From Rhodoplanes serenus (GTDB taxonomy: Bacteria; Pseudomonadota; Alphaproteobacteria; Rhizobiales; Xanthobacteraceae): a stretch of DNA of 64,000 bases. The notes beneath the pieces were generated by a model. That model was not told where the DNA came from and did no database searches. It saw nothing but the letters and a program-made list of their open reading frames with translations. The stretch covers positions 1 through 64,000 of the forward strand of contig CAMDFO010000001.1 of NCBI GenBank assembly GCA_945897515.1, in the 5' to 3' direction. Shown in pieces: positions 7,686 to 17,980 of this stretch (within the stretch, counting starts at the first letter, position 1; each line of letters opens with the position of its first letter). The position numbers and the translations under genes were made by a program.

Positions 7686-9097
7686 GCCGCTGCTCCTTCG
7701 CGCGCGGCACGGCTTGCCGCCAGGATAAAACGCTCAACTGCGCCCTGGTCCACAGGCATGGTGGTGACCCGTTCCGCACGTGTAGGTAAGTCGGCCAGCC
7801 AGTCCGGCAAGGGCGGCCGCACGCCGCAAGCCGCCTCGACCGCGTCCGGGAACTTCGCCGGATGGGCCGTTCCGAGCACGATCATGGGAATGGACGGATC
7901 GCGGGTTTCTTTTTCCGCGACCGCGAGGCCGACGGCGGTATGCGGGTCGACGAAGTGGCCGGTCTCGCGCAGCACGGTGCGAATGACGGCCGCCACCTCG
8001 TCCTCGCTGGCGTGGTCGGCGCTGAACAACGCCCGGATTTCCGACAGAGCGCGCGTCGACAGCGAAAATCGCCCCGACTGCGCCAAGCTGCCCATCAGCG
8101 CGCGCACAGCAGCGCCGTCGCGGCCGGTGGCCTCGAACAGCAGGCGCTCGAAGTTCGACGACACCTGGATATCCATCGAGGGCGACGACGTCGGCACCAC
8201 CTCGCGCACCTCGTAGGTGCCGGTCGCGAGCGTTCGGGCGAGGATGTCGTTGACATTGGTGGCAATCACCAGCCGGTCGACGCCTAAGCCCATGCGTTGC
8301 GCGACGTAGCCGGCGAAGATGTCGCCGAAGTTTCCGGTCGGCACGGTGAACGCGACCTTGCGATGCGGCGCGCCGAGCGTGGCCGCGGCGGTGAAATAGT
8401 AGACCACCTGGGCGACGATGCGCGCCCAGTTGATCGAGTTGACGCCGGACAGCCGCACCCGGTCGCGGAAAGCATGGTGATTGAACAGGCCCTTCACGAT
8501 GGCCTGGCAGTCGTCGAACGTACCTTCGACCGCGATGGCATGGACGTTGTCGTCGGTGGCCGTCGTCATCATCAAACGCTGCACGTCGGAAACCCGGCCG
8601 GCCGGGAACAGCACGAACAAATCCATCCGCGCGCGGCCGCGAAACGCCTCGACCGCGGCGCCGCCGGTGTCGCCGGAGGTCGCAACCACGATCGTCGTGC
8701 GTTCGTTGCGCTTGGTCAGCGCATGATCCATCAGCCGCGCCAGGAGTTGCATCGCCACGTCCTTGAACGCGAGCGTGGGGCCGTGAAACAGCTCCAGCAT
8801 GAAGGTGCTGGTGTCGAGCTGATTGAGCGGCACGATCGCCGGATGGCGGAACATGCCGTAGGCCTCGCGCGCCATGCGCGATAATTCGGCCTCGGTCAGC
8901 GTGTCGCCGACGAACGGCCGGATCACTTCGACCGCGACCTCGGCATACGGCCGGCCGGCGAACGACGCGATGGTTTCCGGCGCGAGGCGCGGCCAGCTTT
9001 CCGGCACATAGAGCCCACCGTCGCGGGCGAGGCCTGCGAGCGTGACGTCAATGAAGCCGAGCGGCGGGGCTTCGCCGCGGGTGGAGACATAGCGCAC
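7682..9097 (-). CDS. thrC: Threonine synthase
   Basis: 471 residues, PLP-dependent, converting O-phospho-homoserine to threonine. The N-terminal YVSTRGEAPPLGFIDVTLAG and the PLP lysine motif HGPTLAFKDVAMQ (K112) identify it, and the glycine-rich phosphate loop follows at VATSGDTGGAA. Its length and the N-terminal lid place it in the class found in bacteria and fungi rather than the shorter plant-type class. It sits after surf1 at the end of the cytochrome oxidase block and is coupled to the M16 peptidase gene. Confidence 0.96.
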   Translation of the reverse strand: MRYVSTRGEAPPLGFIDVTLAGLARDGGLYVPESWPRLAPETIASFAGRPYAEVAVEVIRPFVGDTLTEAELSRMAREAYGMFRHPAIVPLNQLDTSTFMLELFHGPTLAFKDVAMQLLARLMDHALTKRNERTTIVVATSGDTGGAAVEAFRGRARMDLFVLFPAGRVSDVQRLMMTTATDDNVHAIAVEGTFDDCQAIVKGLFNHHAFRDRVRLSGVNSINWARIVAQVVYYFTAAATLGAPHRKVAFTVPTGNFGDIFAGYVAQRMGLGVDRLVIATNVNDILARTLATGTYEVREVVPTSSPSMDIQVSSNFERLLFEATGRDGAAVRALMGSLAQSGRFSLSTRALSEIRALFSADHASEDEVAAVIRTVLRETGHFVDPHTAVGLAVAEKETRDPSIPMIVLGTAHPAKFPDAVEAACGVRPPLPDWLADLPTRAERVTTMPVDQGAVERFILAASRAAREGAAA

Positions 9098-9210
9098 GGT
9101 CGGTCCTTGAGTGTTGGGCCGACACTAGATGCAAGCTTGGGCTTTCACAAGGAAACGATAAGTCATTATTTCAACTGAAGAAATCGGCATTGTCGAGCTC
9201 TGAGGGCCGT

Positions 9211-10011
9211 TTAGCGCGGATCGGCGAATGCTGCCGGACGCCGGCTCCAGACCCACGCCGAAAACACCGCGGCCAGCACGATCGCGAGCCCGAACCAGGT
9301 CAGCGCGTATTGCAGGTGATTGTTGGTCAAATTGATCTTGAGCCGTCCAGGTTTCGGAAAGCCGCCGGGCGGCGCCGGCGCTTCGAGTTCGATGTAGAAC
9401 GGCGCGACCGCGCCCCAGCCGTTCTGCGCCGCCATCGCCTGATGGTCGCGTGCAAACCATAGATTCTGACTGGCATTGTACGCGCCGACGAACCAGCTCG
9501 GCGTTTCCGGCCAGCGCATGACGCCAATGAGGGTGACCATGCCGTCGATCGGACCGAGCTGTCTGGTCGCGGCGGTCGGCTGCTGGTCCGGGACGTAGCC
9601 GCGGTTGACGACGACGATGCGGCTATTGGGAAGCCGCGCCGACGCAAAGGCGAAATAGCCCGGCGTCTTGATGTCGTCGCGCAGCGCCGAGCCGCTGGTG
9701 TAAACGCGCGCCTCCTCCCGGTGCGGGTCGCCGCTGTTGACGAACTCCGCGCGAAACACCACACGGCGAAATTCATCGTTGGCCGGATTGAGAAACCGCC
9801 AGTCATCGGGTGCGGGCAAAGCCACCGCCACCGCCGCGGAGCGCTGCGTCAGAGTCACGATCAGCGCTTCCTTCCAGGCCTTGCGTTCAAGCTGCCACGC
9901 CCCAAGTCCGATCAGGATCGCCAGCCCTGCCAGCGCGAACAAGCCGGCCAGCGCGATGCGCCGGTCCATCGGCCACACCTGATCGGGTTGGATGGATCTT
10001 TGCACGTTCAC
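9211..10011 (-). CDS. surf1: SURF1 family cytochrome oxidase assembly protein
   Basis: 266 residues, with an N-terminal membrane helix (about 18-40, then the conserved GAWQLERKAWKE), a soluble middle with VVVNRGYVPD, and a C-terminal membrane helix after NNHLQYALTWFG. SURF1 assists heme a insertion into oxidase subunit I. The GTG at 10011 is chosen because it overlaps the upstream stop as GTGA and has a GGAGG site six bases away. An ATG at 9969 would remove 14 residues and has no good site. Confidence 0.92.
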   Translation of the reverse strand: MNVQRSIQPDQVWPMDRRIALAGLFALAGLAILIGLGAWQLERKAWKEALIVTLTQRSAAVAVALPAPDDWRFLNPANDEFRRVVFRAEFVNSGDPHREEARVYTSGSALRDDIKTPGYFAFASARLPNSRIVVVNRGYVPDQQPTAATRQLGPIDGMVTLIGVMRWPETPSWFVGAYNASQNLWFARDHQAMAAQNGWGAVAPFYIELEAPAPPGGFPKPGRLKINLTNNHLQYALTWFGLAIVLAAVFSAWVWSRRPAAFADPR

Positions 10012-10391
10012 GGGCCGCCTCCGTGCGATTGGCTTTCGGCGGCCTTGTGATGGTACTGCAGCGCGATCATCAGCCCTTTCATCGGCCGCAGCGGCAGCAG
10101 CGTGGTGGCGAGGATCAGCGGCCCCCACAGCAGCGCGTGAACCCATAGCGGCGGCTCGAATGCGATCTCGACGCCGAGCGCACTTCCGACCACGATAGCG
10201 CCGGCGAGAAACACCACGAACACCGCCGGTCCGTCTCCAGAATCCGCGAAGCCATAGTCGAGCCCGCAGGCGTCGCATCCCGGCCGCAGATCGAGGAAGC
10301 CCTGGAACAGCCTGCCGCGGCCGCAACGTGGGCAGCGGCACATCAGCCCGGTCACGAACGGAGAGAGCGGTGGATGAATTCGAGTCTGCAC
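10008..10391 (-). CDS. DUF983 family zinc-ribbon membrane protein
   Basis: 127 residues. An N-terminal zinc ribbon (C20-x2-C23 and C39-x2-C42) precedes two membrane segments (about 55-75 and 82-100). DUF983 proteins sit next to ctaE and surf1 in many alphaproteobacteria, so a role in oxidase assembly is likely but unproven. The gene is translationally coupled to surf1 through a GTGA overlap and separated from ctaE by a strong hairpin. Confidence 0.88.
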   Translation of the reverse strand: MQTRIHPPLSPFVTGLMCRCPRCGRGRLFQGFLDLRPGCDACGLDYGFADSGDGPAVFVVFLAGAIVVGSALGVEIAFEPPLWVHALLWGPLILATTLLPLRPMKGLMIALQYHHKAAESQSHGGGP

Positions 10392-10473
10392 CGGGCGTCC
10401 TTCCTGACCCCGCGCTCATGGCAGCGGGTGGCCCAATCATTCTACTCCCAGATGGGAGGAGTGGTGAAAGCAG

Positions 10474-10498
10474 AAGGGGCGGCTTAAAGCCGCCCCTT
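10474..10498 (-). terminator. Hairpin after ctaE
   Basis: A perfect 11-bp stem (10474-10484 with 10488-10498) and a 3-base loop lie 23 bases past the ctaE stop. On the minus strand it is followed by a T-rich but not pure T run (CTGCTTTC). It could terminate or attenuate transcription before DUF983-surf1. Confidence 0.65.
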
Positions 10499-10520
10499 TG
10501 GTTTATGGTCCTCGCTGCGT

Positions 10521-11390
10521 TCAGTGCGGCAGCGGTGTGCCCCCGCCCCAGACGTAGATGCAGGCGAACAGGAACAGCCACACCACGTCGACGAAGTGCC
10601 AGTACCAGGCGGCGAACTCGAAACCGAGATGCTGGGTCGGCGTAAAGTGCCCGGCATAGGCCCGGATCAGGCACACCGTCAGGAAGATCGTTCCAATCAG
10701 CACGTGCGCGCCGTGGAACCCGGTCGCCATGAAGAACGTCGCGCCGTAGATGTGACCCGAGTAGGTGAAGGCGGCGTGGGCGTATTCGTAGCCCTGCACG
10801 CAGGTGAAGAACGCGCCGAGGATGATCGTCAGCCACAGCCCCTGGATCAGCCCCTTGCGGTCGCCGTGCAGCAGCGCGTGATGCGCCCAGGTGACGGTCG
10901 TGCCCGAGGTAAGCAGGATCAGCGTGTTCAGCAGCGGCAGATGCCACGGATCGAAGGTGCCGCGGAACTTGACGCCGTCAGGGCTCGGGGCCGGCGGCCA
11001 GACCTGACCGAGCAGTTCGCCGCGCATCACCTGGTGGATGTCGTTCGGGAACAGCGCGGTGCCGAAGTAGGCCCAGAACCACGCAACGAAGAACATCACC
11101 TCGGAGGCGATGAACAGGATCATGCCGTAGCGGTGAGAAATCTGCACCACGCGGGTGTGGTAGCCGCCGTGCTCCGCCTCGCGGATCACGTCGCGCCACC
11201 AACTCAGCATCGTATAGAGGACGCCGACCACGCCGGCGGCGAACACCAGCGGGGCACCCGGAAACATATGGTGCATCCAGCCGATCGCGCCGACCGCCAT
11301 GATGAACGCCGAGATCGAGCCGATGATGGGCCACGGGCTCGGATCGACGAGGTGGTAGTCGTGTTGCGGCTTGGCGTGACCGTCGGCCAT
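10521..11390 (-). CDS. ctaE: Cytochrome c oxidase subunit III
   Basis: 289 residues with seven hydrophobic segments. The [20 protein letters not shown] start is the standard alphaproteobacterial beginning, and the conserved [18 protein letters not shown] and [14 protein letters not shown]-type segments (here [14 protein letters not shown]) are present. Subunit III stabilises the aa3-type oxidase core and binds lipid near the proton entry. It follows ctaG after 15 bases. Confidence 0.97.
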   Translation of the reverse strand: MADGHAKPQHDYHLVDPSPWPIIGSISAFIMAVGAIGWMHHMFPGAPLVFAAGVVGVLYTMLSWWRDVIREAEHGGYHTRVVQISHRYGMILFIASEVMFFVAWFWAYFGTALFPNDIHQVMRGELLGQVWPPAPSPDGVKFRGTFDPWHLPLLNTLILLTSGTTVTWAHHALLHGDRKGLIQGLWLTIILGAFFTCVQGYEYAHAAFTYSGHIYGATFFMATGFHGAHVLIGTIFLTVCLIRAYAGHFTPTQHLGFEFAAWYWHFVDVVWLFLFACIYVWGGGTPLPH

Positions 11391-11405
11391 TGCAGTCTCC
11401 GTGCT

Positions 11406-12005
11406 CTAGATTCGTCCGCCCTTGCCGGGCGTGCCCTTCTCGGCAACCGGCCGCGGCGCATCGCGCTGCGGATAGAAGCTGTAGGAGAGCGTGATGGTGT
11501 CGACGTCGGCGCCGTCGGCGTCCCGCGCCAACGCCGGATCGATATAGAAAACCACGGTCATGTCGCGCTTCTCGCCGGCCTTGAGCGTCTGGTCGGTGAA
11601 GCAGAAGCAATTGATCTTCTGGAAGAACGCACCCATGTTGAGCGGCGTAACGTTGTAAGCGGCGATACCGTGGGTCTCGCGCGCCGCCTGATTGACGACG
11701 CGATAATCCATCGTGACGACCTCGCCGAGCCTGGCCTCGATCGAGGTGCGCTCCGGCGCGAAATGCCACGGCAGTCCGCCGCCGACGTTGGCATCGAACC
11801 GGACGGTGATCTTGCGATCGAGCATCGTGGCAGGCGCCGCGGTCGCAACCTGCGTCGTACCGCCGAAGCCGGTGGTGCGGCAGAACCAGTCGTACAGCGG
11901 CACCGCGGCATAGGCCATGCCGACCATGCACGCCGCAAACGCGCCAGCGCTTCCGGCGACGATCAGGTCGCGGCTGCGGACGGTGGATGGGGCGCGGTCG
12001 GTCAT
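11406..12005 (-). CDS. ctaG: Cytochrome c oxidase assembly protein CtaG (Cox11)
   Basis: 199 residues from the ATG at 12005, one N-terminal membrane anchor and a periplasmic copper-binding domain. The copper motif CFCF is intact (C133 and C135 from this start), with the conserved YFYIDP-like stretch (VVFYIDPAL). Cox11/CtaG delivers copper to the CuB site of subunit I. A TTG at 12023 overlaps the preceding stop and is an alternative start. Confidence 0.95.
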   Translation of the reverse strand: MTDRAPSTVRSRDLIVAGSAGAFAACMVGMAYAAVPLYDWFCRTTGFGGTTQVATAAPATMLDRKITVRFDANVGGGLPWHFAPERTSIEARLGEVVTMDYRVVNQAARETHGIAAYNVTPLNMGAFFQKINCFCFTDQTLKAGEKRDMTVVFYIDPALARDADGADVDTITLSYSFYPQRDAPRPVAEKGTPGKGGRI

Positions 12006-12019
12006 CAGCTCTGCTTGTT

Positions 12020-12181
12020 TCAAAGAGGACGGTTCAGCACACCAGGGCCAAGTTTCACGATGGTCACGATGTAAACCAGCAGCACCAGGGCGCCGAGCGT
12101 AACGCCGAGCGCGATCGAGCGGGCGCGACGGCGGCGCTTCTGCTCCGCGCTCAGGACGATCCCGGGCTCCTGCTCACTCAT
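12020..12181 (-). CDS. Small cytochrome oxidase cluster membrane protein (CoxF-like)
   Basis: A 53-residue protein with a basic KRRRRARS cluster and one membrane helix (about 22-43). A small protein of this design sits between ctaB and ctaG in many rhizobial oxidase clusters and is sometimes called CoxF; its role is unknown. An ATG at 12193 overlaps the ctaB stop (ATGA) and would add four residues. The ATG at 12181 is chosen because it gives the usual [10 protein letters not shown] start. Confidence 0.75.
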   Translation of the reverse strand: MSEQEPGIVLSAEQKRRRRARSIALGVTLGALVLLVYIVTIVKLGPGVLNRPL

Positions 12182-12189
12182 GACGAGCC

Positions 12190-13116
12190 TCATGTGATCT
12201 GCTCGACCAAGAGCACCGCGAACAGCACGAAGAGATAGAGGATCGAAAACGCGAACAGATGCTTTGCGGTCTGCTCCGACGGTGTACGCTTGAGGCGCAG
12301 CGCCAGCGCGATCATCAGCGCTCCGCCCACCACCGAGATCGCGCCGTAAGCCAGTCCGGCATAGCCGAGAAGCCACGGCGCAGCGCCGACCGGCGCGAGC
12401 ACCAGCGAATAGATCAGGATCTGGCGGCGGGTTTCGGCTGCACCGGCCACCACCGGAAGCATCGGCACGCCGGCCCTCGCATATTCTTCGGACTTGTAGA
12501 GCGACAGCGCCCAGAAATGCGGCGGCGTCCAGAAGAAGATGATGAGAAAGAGAACGATAGACTCGATTCCGATGCCGCCGGTCGCCGCGGCCCAGCCGAT
12601 CATCGGAGGGAATGCGCCGGCCGCACCGCCGATGACGATATTCTGCGGCGTCGAGCGCTTGAGCCACATCGTATAGACCACGGCATAGAAGAAGATCGTG
12701 AAGGCCAGGAGCCCGGCTGCGAGCAGGTTGACCATCAACCCGAGCATCGCAACCGATCCGACCGAAAGCGTCACGCCGAAAGCCAGCGCTTCGCCCGGCG
12801 CGATACGGCCCGCCGGGACCGGCCGGTCTGCAGTGCGCTCCATGATCGCGTCGATGTCGGCGTCGTACCACATGTTGAGCGCGCCCGACGCGCCCGCTCC
12901 GACCGCGATGCACAGCAGCGCGGTGAACCCGATCACCGGATGCACCTGCCCGGGAGCCACCATCATGCCGACCAGGGCGGTGAACACCACGAGCGACATC
13001 ACGCGCGGCTTGAGCAGCGCTAGATAGTCGCCCACACCGGCCATGCTCGGCTCGGCACGCGCGGCGTCAGCCCTGATCGGGCCGGCGAGCTTGGCGCTGT
13101 CAGTGACCAGCGACAT
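12190..13116 (-). CDS. ctaB: Protoheme IX farnesyltransferase (heme o synthase)
   Basis: 308 residues, an integral membrane UbiA-family prenyltransferase that adds farnesyl to heme b to make heme o, the precursor of heme a. Both aspartate-rich regions are seen: [20 protein letters not shown] near residue 82, and the second half with the loop [13 protein letters not shown]. About eight or nine membrane helices are predicted. It lies between ctaD and the CoxF-like gene. Confidence 0.96.
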   Translation of the reverse strand: MSLVTDSAKLAGPIRADAARAEPSMAGVGDYLALLKPRVMSLVVFTALVGMMVAPGQVHPVIGFTALLCIAVGAGASGALNMWYDADIDAIMERTADRPVPAGRIAPGEALAFGVTLSVGSVAMLGLMVNLLAAGLLAFTIFFYAVVYTMWLKRSTPQNIVIGGAAGAFPPMIGWAAATGGIGIESIVLFLIIFFWTPPHFWALSLYKSEEYARAGVPMLPVVAGAAETRRQILIYSLVLAPVGAAPWLLGYAGLAYGAISVVGGALMIALALRLKRTPSEQTAKHLFAFSILYLFVLFAVLLVEQIT

Positions 13117-13133
13117 GAGCCTCTACGAAAACC

Positions 13134-14798
<1,665 letters not shown>

Positions 14799-15635
14799 TT
14801 ACTGAGCCGCCGCGAGCGTCGTCGCACGCTCGCCGTCGGTGCTCGCGAATTTCTTCTTGGCTTCCTCGAGCCAGGCCGCATAGGCCTGCTCGCTCACCAC
14901 CCGCACCGCGATCGGCATATAGGCATGGTCCTTGCCGCACAGCTCGGAGCACTGGCCGTAGTACACGCCCTCGCGCGTCGCCTTGAACCAGGTCTCGTTG
15001 AGCCGGCCCGGAATGGCATCGATTTTGATGCCGAACGACGGCACCGCGAAGGCGTGGATCACGTCGGCGCCGATGACCTGGACGCGAACCACCTTGTTGA
15101 CCGGGACCACCACGTCGTTGTCGACCGCGAGCAGCCGCGGCTGGTCGGGCTTGCGGTCTTTATCCTGGACCATGAGCGAATCGAACTCGAACTTGGCGTC
15201 CGGGTAGGTGTAGCTCCAGTACCACTGCTTGCCGGTGGCTTTGATCGTGAGATCGGCCTGCGGGATCGTGGTCTGAAGGAACAGGAGCTTGAACGAGGGC
15301 ACCGCGATCGCCACCAGGATCACCACGGGGACCAGGGTCCACATCACTTCGAGCAGGGTGTGGTGGGTGGTCTTGGACGGGATCGGGTTCGCCTTCGAAT
15401 TGAAGCGCACCACCACGATCACCAGCAGCGCCAGGACGAACAGCGTGATCGCGACGATCAGCCAGAGCAGGAAGTCGTGGAACCAGATGATGTTTTCCAT
15501 CACCGGGCTGGCCGCTCCCTGAAGTCCCAATTGCCACGGCGACGGCTGTCCGGTTCCGGCGAGCGCCGCTCCGCTGCCCACCAGAACGGGCATCATCATA
15601 GCCGCCAGCGCGGCCATCAGCTTGTGCACCAGCAT
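14799..15635 (-). CDS. ctaC: Cytochrome c oxidase subunit II
   Basis: 278 residues: signal peptide, two membrane helices (about 50-70 and 88-108) and a periplasmic cupredoxin domain. The binuclear CuA ligands are intact (C229, C233, H237, M240 in QCSELCGKDHAYM). It accepts electrons from cytochrome c. It is the first gene of the oxidase block, and the promoter should lie in the 357-base region upstream. Confidence 0.97.
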   Translation of the reverse strand: MLVHKLMAALAAMMMPVLVGSGAALAGTGQPSPWQLGLQGAASPVMENIIWFHDFLLWLIVAITLFVLALLVIVVVRFNSKANPIPSKTTHHTLLEVMWTLVPVVILVAIAVPSFKLLFLQTTIPQADLTIKATGKQWYWSYTYPDAKFEFDSLMVQDKDRKPDQPRLLAVDNDVVVPVNKVVRVQVIGADVIHAFAVPSFGIKIDAIPGRLNETWFKATREGVYYGQCSELCGKDHAYMPIAVRVVSEQAYAAWLEEAKKKFASTDGERATTLAAAQ

Positions 15636-15992
15636 CGTCGTCTTCGCTCCTTCGACGAAATCGTCGTGACGCGTCCTTCTCGCACCGGCGGGCGTTGAGG
15701 CAGGTCAATACCCGCTTCCGGTAAGGCGCCCGCTATGGGCCGCGCTCCTCGGCAGTCGGTGCGGCGGGAGGGGGTTTCCCAGGGCCTCTCAAACCATAAT
15801 TCGGGGGCACCCGCAACGTGCCTGGAAGAGTTGTAGGATGCGACAATCTGTTTATACCGGCGGGCGGCTGAGCCGGAGCCTCGCGTCCTTGACATGCCTG
15901 GCCTGTCATGGTCGTGAAGCGCACGTTGCGGCGCGGTCGAGCGCCCGCGATTCGAGCGTGGGCGGCGGGTTTCCACCGGTCAAAAGGACTGG
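15636..15992. other. Divergent intergenic region between ctaC and the IalB-like gene
   Basis: No gene is seen in these 357 bases. It must hold the oxidase operon promoter (minus strand) and a promoter for the IalB-like gene (plus strand). A weak plus-strand candidate is TTGTAG (15831-15836), 16 bases, TATACC (15853-15858). A TTGACA occurs at 15889-15894 without a good -10 partner. Confidence 0.45.
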
Positions 15993-16523
15993 ATGATGGG
16001 CAAATTCGGCCGGCAGAGGCTGCGGCGTGGGGTGCTTTGGGCGGCCCTGGCCCTGCTTGCCGCCTCTACCGGGCTCGCACGCTACGCTGCCGCCCAGGGC
16101 GCGGTCCGCTCCGTCCACAACGACTGGCAGGTCCGCTGCGATACGCCGCCGGGCGCCCAGGGCGAGCAATGCGCGCTGATCCAGAGCGTCACGGCCGAGG
16201 ATCGGCCCAATATCGGTCTCACCGTCATCGTCCTGAAGACCGCCGACAAGAAGACCCGGTTGATGCGCGTCATCGCGCCGCCGGGCGTGCTCCTGCCGTC
16301 AGGCCTGGGGCTGAAGGTCGACAACGCCGAGATCGGCCGCGCCGGTTTCGTGCGCTGCGTGCCCAACGGCTGCGTCGCCGAAGTCATCATGGACGACACG
16401 CTGGTGGGCCGGTTGCGGGCCGGCCAGACCGCGACCTTCATCATCTTCCAGACCCCGGAAGAGGGCATCGGCTTCCCGATGAGCCTGAAAGGCTTTGGCG
16501 ACGGCTTTGACAAGCTGCCCTGA
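15993..16523 (+). CDS. Invasion-associated locus B (IalB) family protein
   Basis: 176 residues with a signal peptide (about 1-35, basic start, cleavage near AAA-Q) and an IalB domain. Diagnostic pieces are HNDWQVRCDTPPGAQGEQCAL near residue 42 and the later paired cysteines in FVRCVPNGCVAEVIMD. IalB was named in Bartonella, where it affects erythrocyte entry, but free-living rhizobia carry many copies with no known role. An AAGGA site precedes the ATG. Confidence 0.88.
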   Translation: MMGKFGRQRLRRGVLWAALALLAASTGLARYAAAQGAVRSVHNDWQVRCDTPPGAQGEQCALIQSVTAEDRPNIGLTVIVLKTADKKTRLMRVIAPPGVLLPSGLGLKVDNAEIGRAGFVRCVPNGCVAEVIMDDTLVGRLRAGQTATFIIFQTPEEGIGFPMSLKGFGDGFDKLP

Positions 16524-16545
16524 GCAGCCGGTCTCCGTTTCCTCG

Positions 16546-16677
16546 CCGTCATGCCCGGCACCCGGGTCCGGCCTTCGGCCGGCCCAAGTGTAGACTCTTG
16601 TGCCGGGCATCCACGTCTTTAGTGTTGCCATTTGGCAAGAACGACGTGGATGGCCGGGACAAGCCCGGCCATGACGG
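16546..16677. repeat. Nested inverted-repeat (REP-like) intergenic element
   Basis: The outer arms CCGTCATG (16546-16553) and CATGACGG (16670-16677) enclose a second pair (CCGGGCATCCACGTC 16603-16617 with GACGTGGATGGCCGG 16643-16657, one mismatch), a short TTGCCA/TGGCAA hairpin in the centre, and a CCGGCC/GGCCGG hairpin on the left. From memory this family is abundant between genes in Bradyrhizobium-like genomes. Its right arm also encodes a spurious in-frame N-terminal extension of the next gene. Confidence 0.75.
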
Positions 16678-16694
16678 TTGAGGAGGCATCGCAC

Positions 16695-17579
16695 TTGAAC
16701 ATCGGATTTGTCGGCCTGGGCGCCATGGGCGCACTGATCGTGCCCCGGCTCATGGCTGCCGGGCACACCGTCACCGGCTGGAACCGCTCGCGCGAGAAAG
16801 CCAGGCCGCTGATCGACGCCGGCATGGCGTTCGCGGAAACGCCGCGCGCGGTTGCCGAGCAATCGGAGATCGTGTTCTCGATCGTCACCGATTCGGCCGC
16901 GGTCAAAGCCGTGGCGCTTGGGCCGGACGGCGTCATCTCGGGACTGCGCAAGGGCGGCATCTACATCGACATGAGCACGATCGAGCCGGACGCGAGCCGC
17001 GCCATCGCGGCGGAGTTCGCCAAGGCCGGCATGATCATGCTCGACGGGCCGCTGTCGGGCAGTCCGGTCACGGTCAAAGCTGGACTGGCATCGGTGATGA
17101 TCGGCGGCGACGAGGCGGCGTTCGAGCGGGCCAAGCCGGTGCTGCTGGCAATCGGGCCGAAGGTCACGCGGATCGGCGGCAACGGGCTGGCCTGCCAGAT
17201 GAAGATCGCGGTCAACCTGCTGCTGATGGTCGAGGTGATCTGCTTCGGCGAAGCGGTGGCGCTGGCGGAAAAGGGCGGCGTGTCGCGCGAGGCAGCCGTC
17301 GATGCAATCCTCAAAAGCGTCGCGGCCTCGCCGGTGCTCGGCTATCGCGGGCCGTTCATCCTGGAAGGGAAGATGCCCGAAGTGCCGCTCGCCGACGTCA
17401 CGCTGCAGCAAAAGGACATGATCCTGGCGCTCGATCTCGGCCGCAAGCTCGGCAGCCCGGTGCCGCTCGCGGCCGCCGCCAACGAAATGATGAACGCCTG
17501 CCGCGGGCTCGGGATCGACGGCAACGATTTTGTCGTGGCGCACGAAGTGTACCGCCGTTTGGGAGGACAATCGAAGTGA
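16695..17579 (+). CDS. NAD(P)-dependent beta-hydroxyacid dehydrogenase (HIBADH/GLYR family)
   Basis: 294 residues from TTG 16695, which sits behind a GAGGAGG site. Upstream ATGs at 16632 and 16671 read out of the repeat element or lack that site. The Rossmann motif is GxGxxG (G7, G9, G12), the substrate loop is DGPLSGSPVTVKAG, and the catalytic lysine region is GNGLACQMKIAVNLLL. Relatives reduce or oxidise 3-hydroxyisobutyrate, tartronate semialdehyde or similar acids; the substrate is unknown. The stop overlaps the cupin start, the first link of a three-gene operon. Confidence 0.88.
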   Translation: MNIGFVGLGAMGALIVPRLMAAGHTVTGWNRSREKARPLIDAGMAFAETPRAVAEQSEIVFSIVTDSAAVKAVALGPDGVISGLRKGGIYIDMSTIEPDASRAIAAEFAKAGMIMLDGPLSGSPVTVKAGLASVMIGGDEAAFERAKPVLLAIGPKVTRIGGNGLACQMKIAVNLLLMVEVICFGEAVALAEKGGVSREAAVDAILKSVAASPVLGYRGPFILEGKMPEVPLADVTLQQKDMILALDLGRKLGSPVPLAAAANEMMNACRGLGIDGNDFVVAHEVYRRLGGQSK

Positions 17580-17980
17580 GCGAGATGTATCGCACCAACA
17601 TCAAGGACGTGCCGAAGGTCGAAGGCCTCAAGCGCAAGGACGGCTGGATCGACATGCAGGTGCAGTTCCTGATCGACAAGAAATCGGCCGGCGCCGATCA
17701 CGTCGTCGGCTGGACCGTGCTCAAGCCGGGCGCCAGCCACGAGCGGCACCTGCACACCAACTGCGACGAGTTCTTCGTCGTGCTCAAGGGCAAGGGCCAC
17801 ATCATCAGCGAGAAGGGCCTGGAGCCGTCAGGCGAAGGCGACGTGGTCTATTCGCCGCGCGGCTGCTGGCACGGCTTCAACAACACGTCGAACGAGGACG
17901 TGGTGCTGGTCTGGGGCTGGATGGGCGCGGGTTCGATCGAGGCTTCAGGCTATCAAGTCCCGCCGGAGGGTCACCGATGA
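17576..17980 (+). CDS. Single-domain cupin protein
   Basis: 134 residues forming one cupin barrel. The metal-binding set is complete: H58-x-H60, E65 and H99 (HERHLHTNCDEFF, then PRGCWHGF). It starts at a GTG that overlaps the dehydrogenase stop and is coupled to the next gene by ATGA. Such cupins are often sugar- or keto-acid isomerases or dioxygenases. The context suggests a step in the same acid catabolism; the reaction is not known. Confidence 0.85.
   Translation: MSEMYRTNIKDVPKVEGLKRKDGWIDMQVQFLIDKKSAGADHVVGWTVLKPGASHERHLHTNCDEFFVVLKGKGHIISEKGLEPSGEGDVVYSPRGCWHGFNNTSNEDVVLVWGWMGAGSIEASGYQVPPEGHR

Noticed and set aside
5727-8216. An 829-codon open frame antisense to the GNAT, M16 and thrC genes
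   Set aside because: The opposite strand encodes three well-defined enzymes with complete active sites; this frame has no domain.
9211-10947. A long minus-strand frame that seems to fuse ctaE-antiphase sequence with SURF1
   Set aside because: Only the last 266 codons are coding; the upstream part is out of phase with ctaE and DUF983, and the GTG at 10011 has a proper ribosome-binding site.
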